Positions 10,680-22,700 of a stretch of 64,000 nt of DNA are shown in pieces; the stretch's first letter is position 1; the number at the start of each line of letters is the position of its first letter. The DNA lies in contig JACEVL010000152.1 of the NCBI GenBank assembly GCA_020284085.1, positions 298,501 through 362,500 of the forward strand, given 5' to 3'. The DNA is from Aporrectodea caliginosa. Taxonomy: Eukaryota > Annelida > Clitellata > Crassiclitellata > Lumbricidae. The position numbers and the translations under genes are program-made. The notes under the pieces are model-generated. The model did no database searches. It had not been told where the DNA came from and saw only the letters and a list, made by a program, of their open reading frames with translations.

Positions 10680-13600
10680 ACTATAATGAATTTAACTTTA
10701 TTTCATTCTTCATGCCAATCGCCGATTCTCCATGACGCCGATAACATTCTCTTCGATACGAGCAATCTTTGAACCACTCGACGATTCAAAATAGACTTTT
10801 GGTAGACGATGAGTGATGCGAGCACGCAGTTTATTCCTCTTTCTTCGCAAGCGACAAGAGATTATCATCGCGGATCATCTGTAACAAGGCATCAGATAAG
10901 TTGATTCAAATAATATACATCTTAGATAAAAAATACTGCTCATATGCAATTAGGAATTGATTGTCTTTGTTGCTTTTGAACTACTGGATTTCACTTTAAT
11001 ATAATTAACAAAACTACAAAATGTCTGGTGTCTATGTGAACATGACTCTACTTTGTGTAATGAGGTTACTTTCTTCAGACACATACGACGAGGCAAAATA
11101 ACTATCGAAAGATGGGCATTACAGTAGATACATTGCCATGCTTACTCATCTGGTTGAACAATAGTTCTAAGGGATAGGATGAGCATGCTCTGCCTCTAAC
11201 TGATCTAAGCCTGGGGCTTTAACACATTTCATTTTACAGCTGCACTAGTCAGCCACCTCTACAGATACTGTGGTCGTAACTTATGGTATCTTGGCAAAGA
11301 AATGGCACCACTTGGTTTCTTTCGGAAAACGTTTCCACAGAAACTAAACGTCTCAAAGAGGGATTTGCACTAGCATGATCAACCTTCAACTCAACCTTGA
11401 CGAGGCAAGAAGATCAAAAACAATTTTTTTCCAAATTATAGAAGACCATCGGAAACAATTTCCAAAATCAAGCAAAAAACACTTTTTCCTGAATGTAATG
11501 AATAGTGTTATTTAGTAAATACAGTAAAGAACTTGGGTACATACATACTTTCTACCAATTTTCATTTTAATTAATTAATAACATATTGGGATTTAAAATA
11601 ATTATAGACAATAGCTTCTTAAGCAATGCTACATTGTTTTTTAAGACTGCATTATTAAATTTTCCAGTAAAATTGTTTGTTCACTAAAATTCAATTTTTG
11701 GATAAAACGAGTTAAAGTTAAATAATTTCAAGGTCGATGAGGCAGTACTAAATATTATCCAATTTCATTAAAATTTTTCCCCCGTTATTTTATTACCAAA
11801 ATGAACAGAAAAAAGCAACAGCACAAAAAATATAAGATTTTTTAATCACCCTAATATATATTATATATATATTATATATAATATGTATGTATGTGACCTT
11901 GGTCAAGAAAAGGACCACTTGTCGGAAATGGACTTATTAACAGTATCCATAAGGGGTCATTGCATAATTACAAAACGCTCCAGGGCGGGTTTGAAAACAT
12001 TACGAAACGTTAGGTGGTTGAGTGTGTGGAGCCGAACGTTGCGTAACACTTTTACCAACAGTTAAGTTAGATTGATTTTAAACTATTTTAAAATTAACAT
12101 CGAATGATACCTCAGACACGAAGTGATCGAAGTTCAAACTTCGTGCCATTGATTTAAAAGTTAACTAAAAACACGCAATAGTATAAATCAACACTAAGCA
12201 GACACCAGGAAAAGTTCATATCAACATATCTTGCGTAAACTGGAAAGCGCTGTTCTAATTGTTTAGATCTTTCATAGTTTTACCGTCGGAACAACGTGGT
12301 AATTCTCCTTGGATTCATGACCTCGAAGAACCACTTTAAAGCATTTTACTTCGTGGTCACGAATTTCAAACATTTAAATTGATGCCCAACAAAAACTGAG
12401 CGATATTTGTATTAATAATTATCGAAGTGCTAAGACTAAGCAAATAATTAGTTCATCTTAATTTTGATTACTTATTATTAAGCAATTTAGTCCACGACAC
12501 TTTTCAGCAGCATGTAAAACAGGTTACTCTTAACGTAAACTTTAAAAAACAAACTTGCGTTTCAAACATGAATATCATTTACATAAATAAAACGTTCTGT
12601 ATATTTTAGGTCTACTGTCAAATTCTAATTCACATACTATATTAAAGTTGCAGTAAAATATGAATTATTTGCCTATTCGCATAGTAAATCTAAAATGACT
12701 TTTTGTAACAATAAATATGTAACACTGGGTTGGTGGGTCTAGGAAAATGTTACAGAGCGTTATAGGGTGTGTCGGTGAGTCAAAAACTGTCATTTTTGGC
12801 ATTGCGTAATTATGCAATGACCCTTAAGCTTATACCACCAGAAAATCAGGCCAAAATGTTAGAACGTTTGGTCCAATATTTATGCACATTTTAAAGAAAA
12901 TATAAAGTACTTTTTTATGTACTTCTAAGCAGTGCCGTCTTAACACCATTGTAGGCCCTGGGCAAAGCAATGCACTTGGGGCCTCTGTCCACCCACGGGC
13001 ATACAAATTTAAATGGTCAATGAAATCAAGTCCATAGATGCATTGGTACTTTCAACATTCACTTTGTAATGAAATTAAGGCTGGTACTGATTAAAATATT
13101 TTTAATCGATTAATCTCCAAAATTTAATCGAGATTAATCGATTAATTTGGTCCATGTTACATAAAGCGTGTAAAACTGTTTAGACTGTATACACTGCAAA
13201 ATTCTTCAATCATTCGACATGCTGAAGTTAAAATTGTCAAACTGAGAAATGTAGTCAGTAGTAACTTCCTTCTATCTACAAAAATCTTAAATAATTTCGT
13301 CATCTTTGACTTTTCCATCAGCATTTACCTTAAATGCAAAATGATCGCTTAATTTTCCACTCAAATGTTTCACAGTATTACTGTTCGCCATATTGTTTAT
13401 ATCGGAAATAAGTCGGTTGACGACATAAAATAGGTAAAAAAAAATTAATCGTAAATTAATCGAACAAGCCGAAAGTAATCGATTAAAATTTTTAACGATT
13501 AATCGATTATTAATCGTTAAAATCCGCAGCCGTAAATAAAATGAATGTTCAAAATAAAGAAACATATTGTAAAGCACAGATTAATCAACACAAACTAATG

Positions 13601-15361
13601 AACAATGTAATGTAAGCCTTGAGAAACAAAAATATTTCAACATTAAAAAAATGATAACCACAGAGAGTCTCATAGAGATCTGGTACAGTATGAGTTACTT
13701 ATACTTAATCATCACAAACGTTTGCAAAATTTCTTTGCAGAGAATTGACTTAAAATTGGCTTAAAGCCTTTAGGATGTCATTTTCAATGCACATGGGTGA
13801 AAGCCAGTTCAAACACTGCTGCCCCACTGTGTAGGCCACGCACGCAGTAATTTTTCTGGTCTTTTTATTTGGAGCCCCTGGCGACTGCCCAGCGTGCCCA
13901 AGCCTTAAGACGGCACTGCCTTTAAGTACTTCTAAGAAACATGGCTTTAAACTTTCAACCTAGGAAGTAAACATAATATACAGCAGAGAAGTTGGTGCTT
14001 GTAAAGAGGATTTACTAACTTGTTAAGATTCCGAGTTCCGGCGAGTGCCCGAGGAGACGTCGAATGACCTCTTCATGACCTTTCTGTGTCGTCTTCGACA
14101 GAGGACTTGACCCATCCTATGCAAAACAATTCCACACATAAGAATAAAGCCTGAGCCATCTGGCCCATCTCACTAATGTATAAGGATGAAGTAATTTGCA
14201 CCGTGAGAGGCAGCAGGAGAGAGGAAGTAAGGGAGTGGATTAGAGGACAGGGAGAGATGAAGGGGCAGATGGTGAGAAGAACAGGAGCGAGGGAGAGTGG
14301 GAAGGAATGGGCAGTGATGGGCACTAACTAATTTTTTTAAGTTAAACTATAACTATTTTTCAACTAAAATAAAAAAGTTTAATTAAAAGTTGGCAACTGA
14401 TTTTGCAAATAAGTTAACTAAACTAAAAATATTTGGCTAAACTTTGTCCAACTTTTAACAAACTTTTTCACAAACATTTTCACGATGACAGAGGCTTAGT
14501 GAACTGTAATAAAGCACAGCGTCAATGACAATTTCACTTTCAAACTATGTAATGTGTACTAGACTACATGTAATAGTCTCAGTACAGTTCTGCAAGAAAA
14601 TCATGAAGAAAGTTGCTATTAATAATGCAAACGATGATGCATCGTGCAATGCAATTCACTTGACTTGACTAATAAAACCAGTTACTCATAATAATCATTG
14701 CTGATTCTGTTACTTAAACTTTCTAGCTAATAACTAAAAAATATTAAACTTTTTAGTTAATAACTAAAAAATATTAGTTAAAACTTTGGTTTTAACTAAA
14801 CTATTTAGTTAAACTTCTGCCTTAACTAAAAAACTTTAGTTAAACTAAAAGTGGTAAACTTGCGCTTTATACACATGGCTATATTCAAAGTGACTACGTA
14901 TGCCAAGAGGTATTACCGCAACAATGACCGAAGTTAGCGAAAAGAAATCAGACAATATTACTGTCATGAAACAATAAAAGCTGGACTGATAAAATAATTG
15001 TCTGCCGCAATTGAAGTTGGATTGATGACACTAGTTATTTGCTAAAATAGAAGCTGGATTGACAAAGAAAGCGTGTAAATGTGTTGGTCGAACACAATAA
15101 TTGACGAAAAGAATTGTTGTGGTTGTGTTATGGAGCCATAACATTGTCATTATTATTATAATTTATAATTATTATTATTATTATTATTACTATTACTCCT
15201 TTCTCCACTCAAATAAAGAATCATCAGAAAGTTATTTCCTTTTAACTTAACTTTCGTTTTATTAAGAAAACAACAACTTATTCCAACTGACCTTTATAGA
15301 GTAACGGTTTTCGCTCAACTGATCTGAAATTTAAATCCCTTTTCCGCTCTACTTCCGCCAT
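10680..15361 (-). CDS. Unidentified multi-exon gene (incomplete model), ankyrin-like exon
   Basis: Three exon candidates on the minus strand. Exon 15361-15292 starts MAEVERKRDLNFRSVERK and ends at a GT donor in phase 1. Exon 14116-14020 (acceptor CATAG, donor GTTAGT) reads DGSSPLSKTTQKGHEEVIRR and LLGHSPELG, which resembles half an ankyrin repeat. The last exon, from 10879 (acceptor TTACAG), reads MIRDDNLLSLAKKEE then TAA, with AATAAA about 150 bp later. Phases do not match directly: each junction needs another exon of 3n+2 length that I could not find. Alternatively the last exon is read in phase 1 and ends after four residues. I do not recognise the protein. Confidence 0.35.
10697..10702 (-). 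promoter_or_regulatory. Polyadenylation signal AATAAA
   Basis: Canonical hexamer on the minus strand about 130-150 nt after the TAA of the last exon of the unidentified gene, in GAAATAAAGTTAAA context. It supports that exon being a genuine 3' end. Confidence 0.6.
11951..12825. mobile_element. DNA transposon with inverted ends AAGGGGTCATTGCATAATTA
   Basis: Left end AAGGGGTCATTGCATAATTAC (11951-11971) matches the reverse complement of the right end, GTAATTATGCAATGACCCTT (12806-12825), with one difference. About 875 bp, non-coding inside. No convincing target duplication is seen. Confidence 0.65.
12930..13918. mobile_element. hAT-like element with a nested element
   Basis: Ends are CAGTGCCGTCTTAA and TTAAGACGGCACTG, followed inward by TAGGCCCTGGGCAA and its diverged complement. 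Flanking 8-mers CTTCTAAG (left) and CCTTTAAG (right) agree at 6 of 8 positions, an aged 8-bp target duplication of hAT type. A second element (about 13080-13535) sits inside. Confidence 0.7.
13080..13535 (-). mobile_element. hAT fragment with BED-finger-like peptide
   Basis: Both ends are rich in TTAATCGATTAATC in inverted orientation (GGCTGGTACTG left, CAGCC right). On the minus strand, 13305-13391 encodes MANSNTVKHLSGKLSDHF followed by AFKVNADGKVKDDEII. This resembles the start of BED zinc fingers of hAT transposases, before the first Cys pair. The frame stops there, so it is a relic. Confidence 0.5.
14312..14865. mobile_element. hAT-type element, left end intact
   Basis: Left end CAGTGATGGGCACTAACTAA is a typical hAT terminus. 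The interior is rich in TTAGTTAAACT and its complement, so the two halves are self-complementary. The right terminus is not recognisable (near 14865), suggesting truncation or decay. Confidence 0.55.
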
Positions 15362-16315
15362 CAGCAAGGCAGCCAATCAGGAGCCTTCGGTGATTTTCGT
15401 CACGTGACAAATTTTATAGCGCATTAACAAAAGTAAGTAAGTATATAATTTATTGAAACAATTGCTAACCTCACTTTGGTGTACATTATGAAGCATACAA
15501 TCACGAATAAAATCATCCTAATAATAAATGTTTTGCGCGCCATACTGTCTGAAACACCTAGAATTCTGTCGTGCTGTACAGAATTATTTGTCAGATGGCT
15601 AACATTGCTCGCTAGAAGAGACACCAGTGGTAGGCTCGTAACATGGCCTGGATCTGCACGAACAGCATCGAAGAGGTGAGTGTCAGCACTCTGGCATAGT
15701 TGTTCGAAACTTAGGATTGTTTTCGGGGAAATAACGCAGCCGGGCCAGTCGCCGCAGCTCTCAGCAGCAGCGACTATAGGCGTGTCTGCCCGTCCTGACT
15801 CTCAATCACCTCACCAGGCCGGAGAGGCATACAACATCCTGGTAGAAGTAGTCGCACGGATAACGTCGTGGAGCGATGAACCCGTGGGCAGCAATTGACA
15901 CGGAGAGCATAAAGTGACTGCCTATAGCAAATGTTTATAGCGTCTTCAAGTGATACGAGAGTTCGAGAGTAATAAAAATGTGGAGGGATTTGAGGAGTGG
16001 TTTACTGCTGGTAGCCTACGATATGATGAGTTGCAGACGACCCGTGCTATAGGTTGTTTTTAAGGGAAGTTAGGTTTGTTGATGAAGTCCCATAGAGAAG
16101 GCTATTGCAAGACTCCAACCATTTTCAAAGTATTTCTTCCACGTTAAGTGCCCGGAAATGAATTAATAGAAGTCTTTCCAGTGAGAGCTTAAGGAAAGAC
16201 ACTCTATAAATGCTCTATAACGTTATATTGTTACTAGGAAGGATGAGTTTGGATACGCCCTTCCCAGCATTGGTTGAAGAGAGTGCCTGCTTCCAGTAAT
16301 CGTAAACTCAAGATT

Positions 16316-16430
16316 TCTAGAGCGCCCACAAAAGCGAAGTCGCGGAAGCCAGCTTAAGCAGGCACTTAGTCAAAACAAAATCTATAGACGATATAATGTA
16401 GGGGTCAAGATCCGGAGAGTCAGGCAAGCC
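16316..16430. repeat. Dispersed repeat, copy 2
   Basis: Matches 1322-1425: AGAGCGCCCACAAAAGCGAA, GTCAAAACAAAATCTATAG and GGAGAGTCAGGC occur in the same order. It lies about 270 bp upstream of the PCID2 start codon. Confidence 0.6.
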
Positions 16431-16703
16431 AGAGGCGTCCATCCCATGGGGGGGGGGAATGAAATTTTCATAGCTAGGATGCTATACAGCTAGGCTACTA
16501 TATTTTTAATTAACTTTTAAAACTAACTTTTCTGCTACTATTTGATAGCTATGTATATAAAGCGCCATGCGTATGCCAGCACACTTACTTATAAAATAAT
16601 AATAATTTCTCGGTTAAAGTGATGTAGCGGTTCTTAATTGGGAGAAAGTGTATGAGACCATCTTTCACTGTTTTTGTTTAGAGCGATTCAAAACTGATTA
16701 AAA

Positions 16704-19700
16704 ATGGCACAAATCAGTCTAAGTACTTATTTTCAGAGGGTAAGTAAAGGGAATGTTTATTGTGCTGCTATGTGTGACCTTTATTAGTGATGTTGGGAAT
16801 GCCTAAGTAACCTGTAAGGTACTTTTGAGCCGTGGCGGGGCAAACATGCCTTCCAGTACACTAGCTTTTAAGTAAGTAAGTTGGTGTGTTCTTTATTAAA
16901 TTTAAGCAAAAGCTCAGCGCTTCACATACCAGGTAAAAATAATTTCGGTATAAAGAAAACGATAAGCGGGAGAAGAAAATAAAGTCAACTAGAAAAACGG
17001 ATGTCGAATTGTACAACATCCTAGGCAAGAAACCGAGTCTGGTAATGGAATCAAATCTAGGGAGAACACGGTTATGTGAGCGTGGGCGCAAGTCATGACC
17101 AGTACAATTGACGGGGGAGTAGGTCCATATATCCTTCTCTCCCTGTCTCCCTCCGTACCTCTTGCTTTCCTCTCCACCCTCCCTGCCTCCGTCCCTCCCT
17201 ACCTCCAACCGTCCGTCCATCTCTCCCTCCAACCTTCCGTCCCTGCCTCCCTCCACCCCTACCTTCAACTCTGTCCATTTGCGTGCGTTGTATGCTGGCT
17301 ATTTGCAACAGGAATGTTGACAGACATTTTTTGGCAAGCATTTAGTATCAGGGTGCGTGTATTTTCTTCGGTCATTTTAGGTGTCGTGAGAGTCGGTTAG
17401 GGTAAGGTTACGCGTCGTGAGGGTCGGTTAGGGTCAGGGTTAGGGTTAGTGTCGTCTTTAAAAAATATCGTACCTTCTGCGCAGCATGCCAAAAGATGCC
17501 GTCCGACGCCCGTAAACTTACGCACCCCGATACTAAATGCTTGCCGCATATGGACAATGTTACTGAAGAGGTTCAAAAGCAAATTTGTTTCTTTGCTCGG
17601 AATCCTTGTCTTGTGGTTTCACCTTACAGGGCGTATAAGTTACGAAATTAACATTAGAATAGTAGCAATAGTTGTTTATTTCTGTGCTTAATATGCAGCG
17701 GTTTATTTTTTACATGTGTTGGATTGTTTCTTATTTGTTATATAGCTTGAAAGAGCGCTTGACACTAGGGATGGCATCGAAGCAGGGGTATGTAGTGTCA
17801 TTTTTCTATGCTTTTAGTAGATGTGTAATAATTTGCTCTGGGGGTGACACTGAGTAGTGAGATATTTTCCTCATCGCATATTTTCCTCATCGAGTAATTC
17901 ATGTTTCAAAACATACCGTATGTACTCAAGATGTCTGTTAAAGACAGGTTTTATGAAAATCACAAACATAGGGATACATTTGAGTACAAGGTAGAGTTGA
18001 CAAAAGTGAGATAATTGCTTATTTATTACGGATGGATTGATTGTTTAAATGCCAATAATAAGAATTAATCTTCAATTATTATTCAAACTGACAAATACGC
18101 AGTAAAATTACACGATATTGTAGTAACAGACGATAACAAGTTTAACAGGAGTCGAATTTAACTGTATGAAAGCCTGCAAGGCGCCCACCTGTCCTACTGC
18201 TCATTTTACCGTTGCCCCCTAGGGAATTGAAGGCTGAGTCAACCATATGGGTGGCTTGTAGTTGTGGGTATCAAACCTGCGTCCTTCTGATCTTCGTGCC
18301 AGCGTGTTACCATTCAACCATCTCCCTACCTTTGAGTTTTAGACTAATTAATTGACAATTTCATTCAAATTTGTTTCCACTGAACTGGAGTTGTATGTGA
18401 TCTTGATGTATTGTTGTTCAGAATCTGCTGTGCTTTCGTGATCCGCACATCAGCAACTACCGTCTGCAGTTGGAGAAGCCTGAACAAGAATGCGAGAAAC
18501 GTTTTCCTTCTCCCCTCGACGAACTCGTTGCTGCTCATCTTCGGTAATGAGCATTTGTGCCAAATTAACTAACTCTACCCTGCATTTTATTTTTGATGCT
18601 CTCGCTCGAATCATGATGTTTCTGTAATGACTTTACAGCATTGGTTGTTTTAGTTATGTGTATATCTGGGCAGAACTTGCAGATTGTTGGCGTGTTCACC
18701 ATTCACCTGTGCTTCTGAGGTTCAAACCCTAGTGCATCATTCATTTATTGATTTGTTGTCAAGCCATATAACCAGTAAGGAAAGTTGTCCAGTTGTGTGT
18801 TGTTTTGCGTTACTTCAGTCAAAACGTCCTACGGTTCAAGGACTCATCTTGAAAGAGGTGCTATATTAACCTGTGTTCTAAATAGTGTATAACGAATTAT
18901 AGCAGAAGCAGATTACATACATGCATACATCCATGCATACATATATACATACATTACATTCATCATTAGAGTGATTCATTTTTGTTGTTGTAAATGGAAT
19001 ATTTTTACATGCAGCATACCTTTTTATCAACAGAATGGTACATTGCAGTCAGTGTTTGAGATGTTCTAATGATTTTGTTTCTGGCTCAGTAGCATGGATA
19101 AATAGAGTATCCAGGCCGCAAAGGAGGAGCTTTGCTAAGTATAAACTTCAGTGTCTTTGGATTCCTTTACTTGTTTGGATCTATCTTGAGTATTTCTGAA
19201 GGAGGTTATGTGGAACACTATACAGTATCTGATAGTGTGCCTTTAGTATCTTTCTAAAAGTACTTAAGATGTGATATTTGCAGTGTCTTGGTACACACAT
19301 ACTTACATACACACATACATACATGCATACGTACATAGGAAGTTGTAAATTTATTATTTGATTAATTGTTTTATTTTGTGTTAGGTGTTGTTGGGCTGTT
19401 GCTAACCATGATTTTGTTGAGGCTTACGGCTGTCAGTACGTTGTGTTACAATATCCTTTTGAAATTGAGTCACTGGATATATTTGTTGATAACTTTCATG
19501 TTGATTCATTTAAATGCTGGGTGACCAACTGTTGAGTTTGAAGTCTACAACATTTCTTCAATGGATCTGATCTAATATTAACCACTTAGATTTAGTTAAA
19601 GTGGGGGGGGGGATGATGGAAAAATCTCATCTCATTTAAGCATTAGAACAAAAGAGAAATTAGGCTTTTCTGTTTGCTTCCGCTATTACCAAATTGCATT

Positions 19701-22700
19701 TGCATTTAGGCATTAGAACAAAAACACAAATTAGGCTTTTCTATTTGCTTCCATTATGAGCAGTGCTTTTTTCAGCCGGAACGGTCCGGAACGCCGTTCC
19801 GGGACCTTTTTTCAGCTATTAAAAAATAATGTAGCTAATTTAAATTTTCATTAAAATTTTTTAAATTATTTAGATATCTTTATTTAATCTAAGTGCTTTC
19901 AGTGTTTATTGATATTGATATTATATTAAATAGAAATATTACCATAAAATATGCCACTATAACTGTTCTGAATTTGTTGAGTTCCGGAACCTTTTTTTCT
20001 AGAAAAAAAGCACGGATTATGAGCGAATGCAGACTTTAATTAAAAGTTTATTTCAGATTTTAGTTCAAGTTAATTTATAATTTATTATTATATCCTGTTT
20101 CTGCTATGTTCTGGGACAAGTTTTTAAAATTTTGGCTGTTGAACTGACTTCTACATGAGTGCTGATGATTCAGTTTACATGTGCCTGTCTTTTTAAATTG
20201 TGGGAAGAATTTCTCTTGGTTTATTGGACTGGTGTTCCTTAACTTGTGTCACAGCATTCCATAAGATCTTTCAGAATCAGAAGGATGAAAATTGGGGTCT
20301 GCCGATTCTGTTTGCTCTGACTTTAGATCTCAGACTGTTCGCCAACAGTGTAAGTTTTGAGATTTTGTAGTGTTTGTGGAACTGTCATGATTTTTATAGC
20401 TGAGTATAGAGTACCAGATAGTGTTTGGATATCTCCATGGAAATTACACCTTGCAGGGATACGATTTGTCCTTGAGGTGTTATTCTCATTTCCTACTTGA
20501 GTGATCAGCTCTTCAGTTGCGTGACTTGTTGTTCAGCTGAGTGATTGATTCTTCGGTTGAATAGCATTTTTATTTAGTGAAATTATTGCATCTTCAACTG
20601 ATTGACACTTCAAACGAGTGATCAGTTCTTAAGTGTAATGATTTGTTCTTTAGTTGCATAATTGTTGAGTGATTTATCTTTTGGTTGGTTCTTCACATGA
20701 GTGATTGGTTCTTCATTTGAGTGATTGGTTCTTCATTTGAGTGATTGGTTCTTCATTTGAGTGATTGGTTCTTCATTTGAGTGATTGGTTCTTCATTTGA
20801 GTGATTGGTTCTTCATTTAGGTGATTGGTTCTTCACTTGAGTGGTTGGTTCCCTAGTTGAGAGATTTCTTCTTTATTTCTATGTGATTTATTTCATGATG
20901 GTTTAATACAGTCTTCATGCTGCCAATCACTAGACTTTAGTAGATTGTAGCAACATGTTCTGTACGTTCAATATACTTGCACTGTACCAGTCACACGTCA
21001 CAAAGTTGAATTGCCTTTGATTTTGTTTTAGGCCCTAGTTTAATTTAATGACTTTGTTTGCTCTCTACTACCCAAGTAAGTTGTTTCACTTGGCGTTTGT
21101 GTTGTATGGTTTCTTAAGGCTGACGTGCAGTTGGCTAAGAGAGGTCATGGTAAACCTGGCGAGAAAGCGGAGAAAGCGGCCGAGATGCTAATGGGTTGCT
21201 TCCGAGTGTGTGCAAGTGACAAGTAAGATCGAAATCCAAACTCTGATTAATTTTAATCACAAATTTAGATAGTGCCACTTCAAGAGAAACTTGTCAGAGG
21301 CACTACTGACTTGGCAACACAAAGCCAGTCGAATAGAATAGCTTTCAAGCAGATTAGTGACATATTTTGTGTTTCCTTTTATGCATATTATTACCCTAGT
21401 TAATTATTTGCATCAAAAAGTAGTTCCTGTGATGGTGTATGAACTGTTGTGCCTCATTTGTCTAGAACATCAATTTCTCTCAACAATGAAATGCCTGTCA
21501 TGCAGTCCTTTTTTGTTGGGGTAAGATTTGCATACACTTTAGCTTCAATAGGAAGGATTCTGGCTTCAGAGGCTTCTTGACTTAAAGTAAGAAATTTAAG
21601 AGTTTCTTGATTACATTATGTTGTTGTTTGTTTTTTAGTCGTGCAGCACCAGATGACTCCAAGAAATGGGGAATGCTGAATCTTGTCAATCAGCTGTTGA
21701 AAATCTACTTCAAGGTCGTTAAACATTGCTGATGTCCAGATCAATTCATTTAATACCATAATTTTGAATTTAATACCTTTTTAGACATTATAAATGATTT
21801 GGTATTTAAAAATCATAATTATTTTTGTTAATCAGCGCTGTGCTTCTTCGTGTATTTTTTGATTAACAGAATGAAGCGCTGTGGCTTCCTTTCCTCCACT
21901 GCCTTGAGTGGCTTGGACCTAGCAAGAAGGGCAGATGACCGCTTGTTCAAAGCTCATGTTCTGATCAATACCATATACTCTGAAGTCACTTTTCTGCCAC
22001 TCGCAAAAGCATGAACAGTCTCCATCCCCAATCTTGCGGTTTCACCCTTCCAAGCAAAGACGACCAGAACTATGTATAATGGACTGTATACAGGAACGTA
22101 TACTGACACTGCTCATTCAGCCTTGCCACCAAGTCTTACCCGCTTAGACTGACATGTCGTATAAGTATAAATGTATACAGATCTGTTCAATCAGAGGGAA
22201 CCAGGGACAAATCTAGCCAAGTAAAGACCTTGTTATGTAAACAAGCAACTTGTGTAATTTGAATAAATGAATATTATTATTATTATTATAATTTTGTTAA
22301 ATTCATTGGGTGCATAAGTTATGATGTTGTTCTGGAATCAATAAGTGACTGTTGTTTTCTTGAACAGATAAATAAGCTGCATCTGTGCAAGCCATTAATA
22401 AGAGCTATCGACAGTTTACCAATCAAAGACAAGTTCTCCATTGCACAGCTGGTCACCTACAGGTGAGAAAAGAGATACGTGCATTTCTTTCGTAAATGGT
22501 TTCTTCAGCTTTTAAGCGCAGACACAGAAGCATGCACGTGTGAGTGCAGGTAAAAAATCTGTGTGTCCCAACACTTGACATAGTGTTTTCTAGAGACCTG
22601 TCTTCTACACAAATAAGCATTAGGAACAATTTGTGTGATAACAGGGTTGCCACGAAACCTGGAAAGTCCTGGAATTAGACTGAAAAATTTAAGGCCTGGA

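Larger units (their letters stand above)
9690..11260 (-). pseudogene. Decayed non-LTR retrotransposon reverse transcriptase, interrupted
   Basis: Minus-strand translation gives fragments in reverse-transcriptase order. KAPGLDQLEAEH is near 11190-11220, and LFNQMSKHG near 11140. FGFKHGSGCSYALLAVRS and a CAFDMSKAFDRVNHCI block fall at about 10410-10560. The polymerase motif YADDLYFI is at about 9745-9775. Stops and frameshifts separate the pieces. The last exon of a host gene (10680-10880) lies between the first and second halves, and a terminal-inverted-repeat element (9782-10228) splits the YADD block off. The motif set fits a CR1/L2-like LINE. Confidence 0.75.
19451..20252 (+). other. PCID2: U12-type AT-AC intron of PCID2
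   Basis: The donor is ATATCCTTTT, the minor-spliceosome AT-AC consensus. The branch-point match TTCCTTAAC lies at 20235-20243, nine bases before the terminal AC (20251-20252). Splicing joins ...TACGTTGTGTTACA to AGCATTCCATAAG. This gives [19 protein letters not shown], the same length as the human segment with no gap. No GT-AG alternative preserves the frame. The intron contains an 8-bp-TSD MITE. Confidence 0.9.

Noticed and set aside
15643..15676. ATG followed by ten codons and a GTGAGT donor, in frame with PCID2 exon 3
   Set aside because: Exons at 16704-16739 and 17746-17787 match the PCID2 N-terminus residue for residue; the upstream ATG does not. It could still be a separate leader.
16861..17400. 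Overlapping open frames of 60-135 codons on both strands near 17.1 kb
   Set aside because: They arise from a CCCTCCNTCC-type low-complexity tract in PCID2 intron 1; no homology or splice sites.
19431..19442. Conventional GT donor CA|GTACGT at the end of PCID2 exon 4
   Set aside because: It ends in phase 2 and cannot join the next exon without a frameshift, and it would delete the conserved YVVLQ segment; the AT-AC site fits.
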